Below are positions 11,590 to 24,912 of a DNA stretch of 64,000 nucleotides, piece after piece (position 1 is the first letter of the stretch; each line of letters opens with the position of its first letter). Position numbers and translations under genes: made by a program. The DNA comes from Cinclus cinclus (taxonomy: Eukaryota > Chordata > Aves > Passeriformes > Cinclidae): positions 16,602,704 through 16,666,703 of the forward strand of contig NC_085055.1 in assembly GCF_963662255.1 (NCBI RefSeq). The letters run 5' to 3'. The notes under the pieces were generated by a model. It did no database searches. It was given only the letters and a program-made list of their open reading frames with translations, and was not told the origin of the DNA.

Positions 11590-14500
11590 CCCTCTTCCTG
11601 CTTTTCCCAGCTTAGCTCCTTGGAAACCCTGCTGGAGACAAACCCTGGGCTCAATGGGCATTGCCTTGCTAGAAGAAGCACAATTTTAAACTATGCTCTA
11701 AAAATGAGACATCTCTGCTGTATTGGGCAAAGCTGCAGCAACCAGTTTAAAGACCTGTGAGACCCAGGGTCTTATTAGATACCCCAGAACAAATAAAAAT
11801 TCTTTCATGTTGCCCATGAGGAAAAGCTATCAGAAACTGTGATAGTATTTCCTTCATTGTGAATTTATTTATTGTATTTCATAGATAGACCAAAGCAGGA
11901 TAAAAATATGGCTTTTGCAGAAATGATGTTACAAAATACTTTGTACAAAGCCGTAGGAAGATGAGCTCTGATTGCTCATTCCTAATTTATAGCAATATAC
12001 TGCTACAGCAGAATGAAAATGTACCTTAGTAAACTTGAACTTTTAAAGCACAAATCCAAAGGATGGACACTGTACCAATGGTGCAGGAACTATGCAGGCA
12101 GTGATGGGAGCAGTGTTGCTGTTGGGGCTCAGAGAAACCAGCCCAGATGTGGCTGTGCATTAATAGCAAATTAAAACTTGTTTTAGAATCCAGAATATTA
12201 ACTTGGTTGAAATAACATGAAAAATACAGCTATTATGTTCCATTCCAGAATTAAATAGGTTTGGAAATTTGGGTTTGACCAGGTAATACAGAACTGATGT
12301 TTGATAAATTCTTCATTTTTAGTGGTTTAAAATCTGAACTTCAGCAATTTTAGGTTTTTTTGTAAATGTAAAGTTCATGGATAGAAATAAGAGAAGGCTT
12401 ATGGTAAGAGATGCTGGTTTTTATGTGGTGTGTTGAGAAATGTTTGGGAAAAAAAGGACAATTGAATCATAAAACCCCACAATCAAGTAGAATGAAATGA
12501 ATTGAATTTCTAAGTGTGATTCCTTTCATTGTGGAGACAGAAAAGAAAATGTTCAAGACTTACCCAGTTGAAAAAAAACAAAACCCAAATAACGAAAAAT
12601 AATTAAATTATACAAAATAAAGAAAAGCAATTTGACTTATGGCACTCCAGTTGCAAAATGTCTGTCTTGAGAGAAGACATCTGCTGTGATACAAAATACA
12701 TTATCTGTTTAGGATACTATAGATATCAGGCAAGTTAACCCTGGTTTATGCTGAAACAAGTGGTTTCTCCTCTTCATAATGTGCTGAGCTTGAATTTAAT
12801 TTGCAGTGAGGCAAAAGTCCATTCAGTAGCCAATCTTGCCTAGAAGAGAATATGTCTTAGCTTTTGAGCTTTTGTTACAAAACTAAATTTCCTGAACTGC
12901 TACAGGGAAGGAAATGCTGTTTGTAAAAATTCAGCAGTTGCCATCTTTCAATTAAGAACTGAAAGAGCTCTCGCCTACCTGTTTCTTACTCACTCCAAAG
13001 TTAGTCTTGTTTTGCTTTGTATTTCCAAAGACATTTAGAGAGGGAAATCAAATTAATTCTGTGCACATTATACATCTAGAAACATTCCCAAACAGAGAAA
13101 TGTAAGTCCTTCAGCTCACCCAAAAGTAAGAAGAACCTTTCTGAAGACATGATGCAGTGCTGTTAGCTGTCTTTTATGGTTCACTGAGGACATGGTCCTA
13201 GGCATGATGGCTTCTGTTATTCTTAGCAATAATTACACATTAGCTGGGAGCTTTGTGCAGGGAGTGCTGGTGTTTGTTGGTCAGACTTGAGGTATCAAGC
13301 CCTGCATTTTTGCAGCCAGTTTCTAGATTTTGTTGGGAAGGAATGGTACAACTTGCTGCATGTGTTGTCCACCCACAGGTCACTGTGTAGCTGAAGCTGA
13401 ATATTTAAGTGGGTTACATGTATTGTCACTTCATCCTGTGGCAGCTGTTGCTGCAGTGAGAGGCTGTGAGGCCTTTCCTGGGGATGGAGGGATGAACCTC
13501 TGCACAGACTGCATCCAAGAGAGGATGTACTACCTGCCTCCAGAGGCACACCTCTGATACTTAAAACTGGTTAAACCCATGTCCAAGTGTTCTATTTATT
13601 ACCTAAAATTATATTCTAAGTGGCTTTTAAGCCTGTTACCATGCTTAAAATTACAAATGATCTTGGCACCTAGTGCATTATTACAATGTTTTTTGTCTGT
13701 GAACAAACCAAGCAGGTTTCAAGTTAGCATCAAAGACATGTGGTTTTGAGATACAAAGCAGTTTTTTCGTGGTCCTGCTGATGAAATGGATCACATTTAG
13801 CCTGTGGAGAGATTAACATAGATATCGTGTGACATCTTCTCTGTGACCACTATTAAAGCACAGTGCTTTGTTGTGTCATCCCTCACCCATTTGTTAACCA
13901 TACCCAATTGATTAAGCTACTGTAACATTTTTATTCTGCACATGAAGTTCCCTCCTCAGCAATCTCTCTGTCCCAAAATGTACATTCATCATTAATTACA
14001 AAATCAATGGGTGAGATGGTCTGGACATACACAATTGATAGCTTCCCTCTTCAGATTAGCATAACCTCCCAATTCATTACGTGGAGTGAATAATGCAGTT
14101 GCTGCCACCATGAAAACGGGCAGGTCACCTGCTGTAAATTTCTTAACAAAACGTGGTGTCATGAGCCTTTTCATTTGCTGAGTGTTTACTGTGTATTTGG
14201 AGGAGTCCATCTTTTTTCTGAGCTTCTCTCTTGGCAAAGAAACAATCATAAATTTAGACAAATAAATGCTTCAATGTTAAAAGACTGAGACGTTCCATCT
14301 GAAAGCTCCACTGCTTAAAGTGAATCCTGCAGAGTGCTGACACTGCAACTGTGAATAAGATATTAAAAAAGATGAAAGGATCAAAAAAATTGGTCCTTAT
14401 AAACCCAGTGATGTTTCTTGCATGAGAAAGGTGATGGGAATTTAGGCCACAGTGTGCATACTTTCTTGTGTTTTAACATATTAAAACACTGAAATCTTCC

Positions 14501-16500
14501 AAGTTTTTTTTTTGTTTGTTTTTTTTGTTTTTTTTTTTTACTCTGTACTATATTTGGATTAGAGTCTAAGAAAATATGCTTTCAGTCACATTTTCCAAAA
14601 TAGCCTCTGTGCTCTTTTAGTAGCTAAGCTATCCACTTACAACTTTACAAGTCAGGTCAATTATGAAATAGATGCAATATTTCCTGTAAGAGTCAGAAAT
14701 GTAACTGACATTAATAATAGCAGAATAGAATAATACCACTTTTTTTTTTTTAATGATCAGGTTCTGATATTGTTCTCCATGTTGTACCTTACTCTAATAG
14801 CTTGCTAAAATTAATCGGACACCTTGGGGAATAAGGAGGTAGACAACAGAGTCCTCCTGTCATTGCCAGGACACCAGAATCTATGCTGAATAAAACTTAT
14901 CACAAGATACACGCATATATGAAGCACATATATTTTAAATTATAAGATAGGAAAGATGATTTAGCCATTTAAGTAAAGGGAATGTAATTCTTGCAATTCC
15001 CATAAACATTAACAGGGATTTTATTGGAGTTTTAGGGGCAGTAAAACATCATTCCAAATTAATTAACTGCAAGAGAGCCCTTCACCTCAGCAGGATTTGG
15101 ACCAGGTTTCAAGTGATTTAATGACTTTAATAGACTTTATTCTAGGGATTATAAAATCATGCCTTGTAATGTTTAAATTGGGGTTATAAAACAAAAGGTA
15201 GGAACTGAAGCAGTACTAGAAGATTGTCATCCATAATAAATAAATAAGGTGCAATACCTGAAGCAAGGATGATGCTAGTATTTACACAAAATTCAAGCCA
15301 GACTATGAATAAGAGTATTGATAATTGTCTTCCTTGTTATTAAATGATAATGTAATTCTCTATGTGTTAGAGGTCAATGGAATATACAGATGGTTACAAA
15401 CATGCCTTAAACCAGACATGTCTGTATCCAGTTTGGTATGAACAGAAATTTATGATCTGATTTTATTAGCACTTCTGGATTGTCCCTTGAACTAATTTTG
15501 CAAAACTCCCAATTGGATTGCCATCCACGGGTTTTTTTTAGATCTCAGTGAGGAAAATGACTGCCATCTCTTGCTCTTCAAATGTACATTCTGAGTCAGA
15601 TATTCCTTTCCCAAAAGCTTTCCAATAGGATTCACTGGTGAAAACCCAATTGCAAAATCAAAGTCTTTGTCTATTGAAATAGTGATGTCTTTCAGCACAC
15701 AAAATAAGGGCAGAGTGCATGTAATGATTGAAACCATACTTCTAGTGGTACTTCCCTGTTAAATATATATTTCTGTTATTTGTTTCAGTATTATTTCTCG
15801 TGTTCCAAATCATGGGGCTTTCCTGTATTTGTCAGCTCCTCAGTCATCTGGCAAGCTTTTTCTAGCTGTTGCCTTTTCCAGTAACCAGAATTCCATGATA
15901 TTACCAAAATCCTTGCCAGAACTCTTTTGTCTCATTTCAAATAATTCTTGCACAGCCTTCTGGGGTGCTCTGCAAACTGCATCAGCAGTGTGGCACCTTT
16001 CCTGCCTTTCCCAAACTGGATATACAGCTCTGTCACTGCAGCAGCACATGGAAAAGAGTAAGATAGATGAGCCCCATCTGATTATTTCTGCATGAATAAG
16101 GTTTTCTTAGCTAAATAGAGGCCCTTTTCATATGAAAAAATCCCTTGCAGACCTGTAACTACATTTATGAAGTTTTCTAAAAGCACGTTATTGACTTGTT
16201 TGTGATGCATTGTTGCTACATTTTATTATATAAATATATACTTAGGAGCCTTTACAAAATGCAGATTATTGACCCCTATAAATATTTACTCAAAGTTTTA
16301 AAACTCCAATTATTTGACCTGATTGTATGGAAATTCATTCTTAAAAAGAAATGCCCCTGTAGTATATATGTATTGGGAATTAAAACAAAAAAAATAGTTT
16401 AGAATTATCTCAAAAAGCTGTTAATAGTACTTTTGGAGTAACTTCAAACTTCACACATTGTGCGTTTCTCTTATAGTCTAATGGCTTGCAAAATTTTGTG
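11590..16500. other. Unique noncoding DNA, no gene seen
   Basis: AT-rich single-copy-looking sequence with several A-rich (12.57-12.64 kb) and T-rich (14.5 and 14.74 kb) tracts. Open frames are short and unrecognised. No transposon remnant was recognised. Around 13.3-13.55 kb it is GC-richer, with an open frame on each strand, neither resembling a known protein. Confidence 0.55.
14504..14539 (+). repeat. Poly(T)/TTTG low-complexity tract
   Basis: T runs interrupted by single G residues. On the - strand it reads as A-runs with single C interruptions, a texture repeated at 22.99 and 38.16 kb. Confidence 0.85.
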
Positions 16501-16515
16501 TTTAAGATATGAATT

Positions 16516-16558
16516 TCTTTTTTTTTTAAATGACAGGAAGAAAAAAAAAAATAAAATA
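16516..16558. repeat. Poly(T) then poly(A) pair
   Basis: A T-run and an A-run separated by about a dozen bases, able to pair as a weak A/T stem. It lies about 150 bases before the much stronger hairpin at 16,712. Confidence 0.7.
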
Positions 16559-16711
16559 TGTTTCAGTTCTAGATCTTGTTTTCTAAGTTTCAGCCCAGAG
16601 CAAAATTTTTATGGTTGAGTTACAGACCTGTGGAAATAGGGGTTTACAATGGAAACACTGACACCACTTTAACTATGGCAGCACTGGCAGAGCAGTGTAA
16701 GATACACTAGA

Positions 16712-16853
16712 AATAGAAAGCAAGATTAGAGATGACATTTAGGACATGAGGCATTCTCCAGGCTGTGGGGAAAAAAAAACTGTGTTCTATTTTTTTCCAC
16801 AGCCTGGAAAAGGCCTCCTGGTCTAAGTGTCATCTCTGATCTTATTTCCCATT
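16712..16853. repeat. Long near-perfect inverted repeat (142-base hairpin)
   Basis: The left arm (about 16,712-16,775) is the reverse complement of the right arm (about 16,790-16,853). The core TCCAGGCTGTGG (16,757-16,768) pairs without error with CCACAGCCTGGA (16,797-16,808). Outward, most positions pair: I count seven mismatches and a few G-T wobbles over about 52 positions in register, with no bulges. For example, AGAGATGACA (16,728-16,737) faces TGTCATCTCT (16,828-16,837). The inner stem ends in an A-run facing a T-run, leaving a loop of about 14 bases. Pairing decays outside 16,712 and 16,853, and I see no clear target-site duplication. It could be a small palindromic transposon (MITE-like), a young microRNA-like hairpin, or a local inverted duplication. 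The structure is certain; the function is not. Confidence 0.9.
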
Positions 16854-19800
16854 CGTACCGTGCATTTAACTAACTCCTTTTCTAATTATCATTGTCAGCA
16901 ATTTGTTGCAGTTTTAAGTAGCCCTGTCCAAATCACAGTGTCCCTGGCTAGCACATTCCCAGGTGGTGGGGAGGGCACCACGGAGACAGTTCTTTGCTCA
17001 CGTTCCTGTCTCAGAGATGCCCAGTGCCACAGCTACGGGCAGGGCAGAGCCTCTCAGAGCTGTGCCAGAGCAGGGCACTGCAGCACCGTGCACACCTGCA
17101 AGCTGCATTTGCTACGGGCAGAGGAAAGCCTGACAGTCAAATACACACAGCCTGGAGTGTCTGCAGCAGTAACCGGGACAGACAGGTACTCGGGTGCCGT
17201 GCCTTCCACCACCACTTCTGGAGCAGGTCACATTTCCCTCCACAATTTAGCATTGATCCAGGGTCCTGAATACTCCAAAGTGAGAATGTCCTGAGCACTA
17301 AGAAATAATTTGGGAAGCTGTGACTCTGGACTAGGATGCCTTCAGCCAAAGCTGAGGTGTTAGCATTGCCAGGAAGATCTCTCTACCAGTGTGGCCCTCG
17401 TGAAAGGAGGGACTTGGTACTGTCTCCAAGAAGTAGCTAAGCTCAAGGGATAAGTTTTAGATTTCTCCATGTTGAACCCTTTTTCCATGCTTAGGCATCC
17501 TCTGACTCATAGCTGCTTCAGTTTTGTATTCACTGCATTAAATGATAATTCCCTATGTACATTTATGGCCTTTCAATGCCTACTGTGCCACGGCATTACT
17601 TTGCGGTGATCTTGCAATCTCCATTCTCAGTGTGGGGTAAAAAGGAGCAATAAGGAAAGAAAATGCTGCTGCAGAACAGATGCAATTGTAATTATTTCTT
17701 GCTCCCACCAGAAAAATGCCAGCAGGAGATCCATATCCTGAGGGTGATCAGACAGACAGAATACATCTATCCTGTCTATGTTGCTTGAACAGTCAAGGTA
17801 GAAACTTATTCTACATTTGAACTGCATTTTCAGTACTCATCTGATCAATTCTTTTTATTGCTGTACTCACAGTAGATAAAGACACTGGTAGCTACTGCCC
17901 ATTGTCCAAGAAATGTATCCTGGGAAGTCAATAGTAGAGGCAAATTTATTGCTGAAGCAATTGCCTAGTGAAGGTGCTTCATTCCAGTACTGTGAAAGCT
18001 GATATTAATGTAGGGATAAACATAACCTGTTCTGTGTGTACATGTAAGTAGGTGTATAATTTTGTTTGTAAGCACAGTGTCTTCTTGGCAGGAACTCTGC
18101 AGCCAGCAATTGCCAGCTGCTAAATGTTCAAAGAAACATGATTTGAATTTTTTATCACATTGGGAGAGTGGCCAGGAAAGTACATTTAATATAGTCAGTG
18201 GATTCAATTATGGCAGCAGAGGTGTAGAAAAATTTGCTTACCTGAGAACATTGTTTGGATTTCAATTTTCAGAAAAAGCAGTTAATAACAACTATTCTTT
18301 CTTGCACAAATTTTATGTCATAAAGCCAGAAAAAAATGAAATATGAAATATTTGGTAAAGTTGAGCTTTCGTTTTCATTTTTCTACAAGATTTTGACATT
18401 ATTATTGGCACAATACTTAATTCTACTTCATGTTGTTTATAGATCCAGGAAAATGTCATATACTTTCTTTAATCCTTACAAAATATAAACTCACTTTTTA
18501 AAATGTTCTTTTCTGTGGTTAGATCTCTGACTGAACAGTGCTTTTTGCCAATGCCAAATGCATGATATAGTCATTTGTCAAAAAGTAGCATGAAGATTTG
18601 AAATGCCATTAATTACTGAAGCTGCTGTAAAAGGCTGGTAACCACAGTAGTTGTGCACAGGCAACCACTGGGACACAGAATGTTCTTCCAAAAGCACCTT
18701 CTTGTCATATAGGGCTGTGAATGTGGGACATGAAGAAGGGGTGGATCAAAAGTCTCTATTGGGAAACCAAAGCCTGCACTTGAGGCTATAGCTGTGCTAA
18801 TCCCTGGACATGGAGTGCTGTTCCTGTCAGAACACTGTGTTACACCAACCACTCTGTCTCACTTGTGACAGCCCCATATCATATTTTTGGCCACGAGAGC
18901 CAGACTGGAAGTTTCTGAGACAAGATTCTCTACCCACAGAAACTGTGAGGAGTTAACTTGAAAGAACTCTGTCACAACAATGCAGTGGGGTGAGTTTGCA
19001 CTGATGATAATCTTACCTGGTCCAGCCCAGTGTGAACCAGCATAACTCTGGTTACATGAGTTTCCATGCAAAAACCAATTTAACTAAATGCACAGTATTG
19101 TGCCTTCTGTTACCCTGGCAGAGCCCTGTGTCCAAGTGATTCTACCTGAAACAAAAATTGGGGCCTGCTGTTTCTTAGAGGGAAGAAATATATTTGCAAA
19201 ACAAAGGTGAGGCTTGCAGGCATGCATCTGCAGCTTTCAAGATCACACCAGACTTGCAAGTCCTTGACCCAGAAAAAAAACTTAGATTCCCTTTCTAGGG
19301 ACAGTAAATGACCTTGGAAGGACTGTGGCGATGGGTCATACCAAGTCAACACTAGGTCTTTTCTTCTGTTTGCTCTTGAAACATTTTGTGTGATGATGAT
19401 TCTGAGCACACATGGTACTATTGTTCCCCCTCATTATTGAGGACAGCACATTAACTCTGAGCTGATAACATGCAAGGGGAAAGAGAACATGGCAAAATTT
19501 GCCTAGGTTTAGCACTAGCTCTGATTTTTCAGCACACAAAAGTTTAAAATTCATTGTTGGGAAATTGAGCAAAGCAAACCAACCTCCTGGGACAATTTGC
19601 TGAAGCAAAAGTAAACTAAAGTTCAGAGCTTCACCGAACTCTGTGTCCAGCTTATCCAATTCCAGCAAAACTGCATGGCTTCATGCTGCATTTATTCCTC
19701 TGAAAGTCTGTTGATATTTCCTGGTGGTTTATTTCCTTCTTGTGTACCATAGAGATGTGACAGTGAAAGCTCAGTTGTAGTGTGCATGCACAGCACAGGA

Positions 19801-20320
19801 GTTATCTTCTTCCAACAGCAGGTCCTCTTCTTCATCACTTTGTTCATAGAAAGCATTCGGAAGAATATTAAAATGCTAAATTGTGAAGATTTAGAGCAAC
19901 ATTTTTCTGTGATAACCTTATATTTATGCAAATTGGAAGCTACTTGTAGTATCCTGCTGGTCTTATAGTACTACTACACATAATCCATTTTTATCTTAAA
20001 GCTTGGGAGGCACACTGGCTGGAGTTGACTGAACAGATTTTACTAGGTGATGAAGGTGTGTTCCCCTAGACTCACCTTGGTTGCTTCCCCACCTTGATGA
20101 ATCTTTTCCTTGAAGTCATTCCTGCAAGCAGAACTATTGGGAGGCAGCAGGAATCCTTCTGCAAGGAGGGTGTCATGAGGATTCATGTCAGGCTGACACT
20201 CTACATCTGTCAGATAACACTGTCTTTTTATTGCGCAGTCTCTTTGGATCAGGCTTCAAAGCTGACCAGCAGCTCTCATTTCTAGGTGCCCTGACTCGAG
20301 TCTGAAGTTCCTGAGTGGCT
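16854..20320. other. Unique noncoding DNA, no gene seen
   Basis: From 16.9 to 17.4 kb the sequence is GC-richer and carries a 155-codon frame (16,827-17,294, + strand) without recognisable domains; part of it lies inside the hairpin's right arm. The remainder is AT-rich with short open frames only and no recognised transposon. Confidence 0.5.
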
Positions 20321-20329
20321 GGAGTTGGC

Positions 20330-20450
20330 GCGTCACTTTTACTCCACTCTCATTTTCTGTGCTCTACACATTCTCTACTCCACTCTGGAACAGGGATTTG
20401 AATCACAATTTACCAGACACCAGAGTGCTTTAGCCACTACCAAATAGGTT
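20330..20450 (-). mobile_element. tRNA-derived SINE fragment (ancient, partial)
   Basis: On the - strand a tRNA-like head is visible. An A-box-like TGGCTAAAGCA sits in GGTAGTGGCTAAAGCA (complement of about 20,425-20,442). It is followed, about 35 bases later, by the B-box-like GATTCAAATCC (complement of 20,394-20,404, matching 9 of 11 of GGTTCGAATCC). The order and the phrase 'gtggctaaagcactctggtg' resemble the tRNA heads of old sauropsid SINEs and of MIR. After the head, the - strand continues with a body running to about 20,330 that I cannot assign. No intact tRNA cloverleaf is formed, so this is not a tRNA gene. Confidence 0.5.
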
Positions 20451-22997
20451 TGCAGTACTCCTTCATTGGTTTAGGAACTATTTTGCTGTTCAGACCAGGT
20501 TGAAATGACCTGGCAGGTGGAGAGCCTGGCTCTCAGTCCAGGATTGCCAGTTTCCAGGTGCTCTGGGCACTCAGTTGGTGAGGATGTTCTTGCTCTGACT
20601 GAGAAGAACCTGCCAATCATTCTGAAATCCTGTCTCATTGCATCAGATGTGTTAATCTATGAGAAAGTTCACATCTGAGACGCCTCTCAGAAAGAATACT
20701 GGTGAGCCTAAAGTCCTTCTCCATCCACTGATATCTCATTTCTTTCTACTCTCTTTGGTATCCTTTTCTGGAAGTCTAATCCTCTGCACATGTTCTTGGG
20801 GAAACCTGCCTTTGGCAAAGATATTTAATGATCCAGAGTTTCTGATGCTGACCCTAAATCAGTTTTTGCAGATGTTGATAACCTTTCTCATCTTCTCTAA
20901 GTGCTGCTCACTGCAAACAGGACAGGTTTTCTCTTTGGTTTTAAGAAAACACCCCTCTGATTTGCAAGTTAAACTATTAAAAAATAAAACTAAAAGCTTT
21001 ATACATAGTGTTTTACAAAAACCCTTAACTATATTATGATTTTGCAATACTTTTATCAGAATTAAGTTCTAAATTCTGACATTGAAACTGCTTTTACAGG
21101 CAGAATATTGCCTAATAAAGACACTGTTAATTATGGTAGTGGGTAATGCCAATTCCTGCAGTCTGGTCCTAGTCTTCCTTTGAACATTTGTTAGGGAAAA
21201 TATGTAAAATTGATTAATTTCTGAAGTATAATAATAGCAGCAATATTATACTGTAGAGAAGGTTGTTTTCCATAACTTTAAAACATTTGCAGAAGGCTCA
21301 ACATTTGGTGCCTTAATACAGAATTATCTTCCCAGTAAGAATTAGTGGTTTGTGGTGCCTGCTGCAGTAGCTGCCAGAGCCCTGAGGGTCTCAGTCCATG
21401 TTTGCCACGCACAGGGCACCATGCAGTGCCACCACCTAGGCTGGGATCAGTCCCAGAGTGTTGGCTGAATAGCTCAGAGTTCAGCTGTGACAAGTGGACA
21501 AGCAGGGTGACAGTGCCCATGCTAATGTCTGCAGGAATTTGCACAGGGGGAACAGGGCAGTAGTAAGAGCACAGAATAAATCAGTGTGAGAGCAACTGCA
21601 GTCAAATGTCACACCCAAGCACTCAGGGGCCTGGCATGCTGTTTGGAAATAGGTTGGGTTACCTGTCAACGTGGCATTTTCTTTCTGTTGCTGGAGAATA
21701 ATGTTATCTGAGGATAAAACCTAAGGAGCACAGATGGTTGTTACACAGACCTGACCCTCTGAAACCTTGTCATAGCAAATTATTCCATTGACGTAAATGG
21801 GATTACTCCTATGTAAAAGATCTCAGTTATATTATCTAATTCTTCCATTATTGAAGTTATCTGTTGAATAAGTTTTGAATAAGAACAATTTTGTTCTTTG
21901 TGTGTGTATGTCTATACATTTATGATTAAATAATATTATCTGTGGAACAAACTCTTGTCATAGCCCAACAGTACTGCAGTCACAGACATTATATAGGACT
22001 GCAGGATATAAATTCCATTTTATGAGAAATTAGAAACTTTATTTCTGCACTTTCTAAACAAAGAGATATAAACCCTCATTTGACTTTGGAATTTTCTTTG
22101 CTTGGGAGTCATCAGCTCAGAGTCCAACACCTGTCTAAAGTCTAATGCTTCCTTTTGTAAAAACATAGACATTGAGGACTTGTGGTTGTGGAGCAAGAAG
22201 AGTTTAAATTGTAAGCAAGAGTAAAACATTAAAATTTAGAATAAAGCCTTGTGTTTTTTTTACCTATTGTAAATTACTTTATGTATTATAATGCAAATCT
22301 CTCAACATGTCTTGAAATACTGATTGTTTAAATGTAAATAATTTTCTCAGGTGCTATTTCTGTTGTCAGGCAAGCCTCTACAGTCTGTGAAGCTGTCATG
22401 AACAGAGGCCTTACCCCATTAACTGTTCTAGGAAGCAGTTCTGCTGGCTTCAGAAACATCAAAATAAGGTAAATTGCCCTCAGATGGGAATCTTGCAGCC
22501 AAGAAATTGGCTCAATTGCTTAACTTTACCACGTACCTCATGATGTCACTGAGCAGTTTGGTTAGAAAACACTTCTCACTTCTTTTTGTCTACTTAGACC
22601 TGAAGTCAAACCCTTGGAAATCCCTTTTATTTAGGAAAAGATAAAGAGTAAATATTGAATCCCTGTCCTCCTTCAGTTTGGAGGGGAAAAATTATAAATT
22701 TTGCATAAAAGCCGTGCAGTTCAGCTCTGAGCCTGAGTGGTTGTAGTAGCTGGGCATTATTTAGACCTTCTCATTTACAATCTACTCAGCTATTTTAATT
22801 TGAGGATACCTTTTCCCCAGGAAAACCTGGAATGTTGGAGTAGAAACTATCCCTGGCTTGGGGTTTGAAGTGCTGGATTACAGGACCACCCTTAATTTTT
22901 AAATCATGCTGACATTACTGGACCAGGTTGCACAGAAATGTGCTATGGTTTTTGAAAACTGGATTCCCTCTAATGAAAAACACATCGTGAATTCTCT

Positions 22998-23034
22998 GAA
23001 AAAAAACAAAAAAAACAAAAAAACCCCAAAAAAC
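22998..23034 (+). repeat. A-rich tract with C interruptions
   Basis: Runs of seven to nine A separated by single C, ending in CCCC and a last A-run. Similar A/C tracts occur at about 12.57, 29.92 and 33.49 kb. No retroposed gene was recognised upstream. Confidence 0.85.
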
Positions 23035-23202
23035 ATAGCATGGCTGATTTCCATTATAGCTGTCACTGTCACACCATGCATTCAGCTAACTGAACCATTT
23101 TTTATGAATAACAGTTAGTTTGAATTCTGGAACTTTTAATTGAGTGAGTATTTTTTTACCAGAGATGGATTGCAATAAATCTGACTACAATGTTTCTGAC
23201 CC

Positions 23203-23215
23203 TTTTTTTTTTTTT
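23203..23215 (+). repeat. Poly(T), 13 bases
   Basis: An uninterrupted T13 run in unique sequence. Confidence 0.9.
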
Positions 23216-24854
23216 AAACAGAACCATTGTGATGACCTGCAAATGTTTTATTTATTTTTGTTCTATGTACTACAGAATTCTCCTCTGGTAGGAACATAAT
23301 TCTTCACTAAAGGCTGAAAAACATAATGGTATTAGTCCTAGGCTCTCATACTCAAAAGCTATGAAGAAAAAAAAAATTGAACCATTTCACAAACAACAGT
23401 CCAGCCCAGAGCTCTTCTTAAAAAACAATGCAAGGAGACTTTATACAGCTGTCCATGCAGAAATAGACAATTCATGTGGTTTAAGTTTTTTTCACAGAAA
23501 TATTTTTGCCCCTGCTATAATGGAGCATTCATCACTGCTCTTTATCTGAAGCTAATCCATAGAAATTGTTTGGAGCTAATTTTCTGGAGTTCCACCTGAA
23601 TCTCACTACATGTCCATGTGGCTCATACTGACAGACAGGAACTTGTCTGGTGACACAAGAGGTGAGCTCTGTATGTTGAAATGAATGGACCTGACACCAT
23701 AAATGTTAATAAAGCAGTGTCAGTGAAGTACAGTGCAAGCTAATTCTGGCATTCATTTCGGAAGCTGTAATTTAATTCAGTCATAAATGAGCTTGGTACA
23801 AGTATTAATTTGAAGCCGCTTTTATTTCTCATCTGCTGGCTAAAGCTTGCAAACAATGGGGTAAAGGTCTTGCTATATTGCTACAAATAAGTAAACAATC
23901 TTTTCTGCCAAGAAGACTCCAGTGTAAATGCAGAGTCAGGGAATAATTTTTCAACTAATTTATCTTGCATATGGATACTTGGAACCTACAGATGCTACAT
24001 AACAATCTCTATCTACAAATATTTCCCAAAGACAAGAGAACTTCAATAGCACCTAGCTTCCATTAAATCATTGCCATGGACTGCTGGTAGCCCACATTAG
24101 AGAACTGTGGACAGGGTGAGGTGCGGGTGAGCAGTCTGGCTCAGCCTTAGGAGCACAGTTCCCACCTGAGGTCAAAGCAAGGATAGGTCAGAAGTTGGGA
24201 AGAGGACATGAAGAGGATACAGAAGAGAATGAAAATCTCAGTCTATCAGAAAGCAGCTGCAAGAGCTTCCCCATAATTATTTCCCTGCCTTGCCTTCTCC
24301 CTCCCCCAGTTCTTTCTCTCTCCATGCTTTGACCTGTTCCTGGGGCTGTTTTCCTCCTCTTCCATTATTCTGTGCATACCACCAACCCCTGCCCCAGAGA
24401 TAGCAGGAGTGCAGGCAAAACAAGGCTGCAAAATGAACTCTCTCTGTATTTACATTGGTTTCCAGCTCCTTCTATGAACAGGCATATGGTGTTAATCTAA
24501 ACTGCCCAACACTTTAGTGGGAGGGAATAGCACCCAGAGGATTATTACAGCATTTTACCTGGCAGATGCCACCATATTTATTGATATGAAAATTTCCTCC
24601 CTCCATATCAGCCATTGAAACCTCCCTCTGTGAAATTATTTTTTTAGGCATAATTCTATTAAAATATTTTGTTCAACTCCTTAAGTTTCGTTGTGCCTAG
24701 AATGTACATTCATTATTCAAGAAAAGTTATTGTAAAGTCAATAGAATTTTAAAGTAATGAATGATGTGTTTATTGTATTTGGCTGGTCAAACACATTGCA
24801 TTTTTGTGAGTAATTTCTGTGGGTTACATATGTATGAGCCCCTATGTATGCACA

Positions 24855-24912
24855 GGTATATATATATGTATGTATAAGTATAGATTTGTATATAGATTTG
24901 TATATGTATTTT
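24855..24912. repeat. Degenerate TA/TG microsatellite
   Basis: Alternating pyrimidine-purine (TATATATATGTATGTATA) followed by a direct duplication of ATAGATTTGTATAT. Confidence 0.8.

Noticed and set aside
11542..11689. Open frames with His-Thr-Tyr-Ile repeats
   Set aside because: They are translations of the (CATA)n microsatellite.
16827..17294. 155-codon open frame
   Set aside because: It starts inside the hairpin's right arm, shows no domain, and lies in GC-richer sequence where long frames arise by chance.
20394..20440. A tRNA gene on the - strand
   Set aside because: The boxes are degenerate and no cloverleaf forms, so a SINE head is the better explanation.
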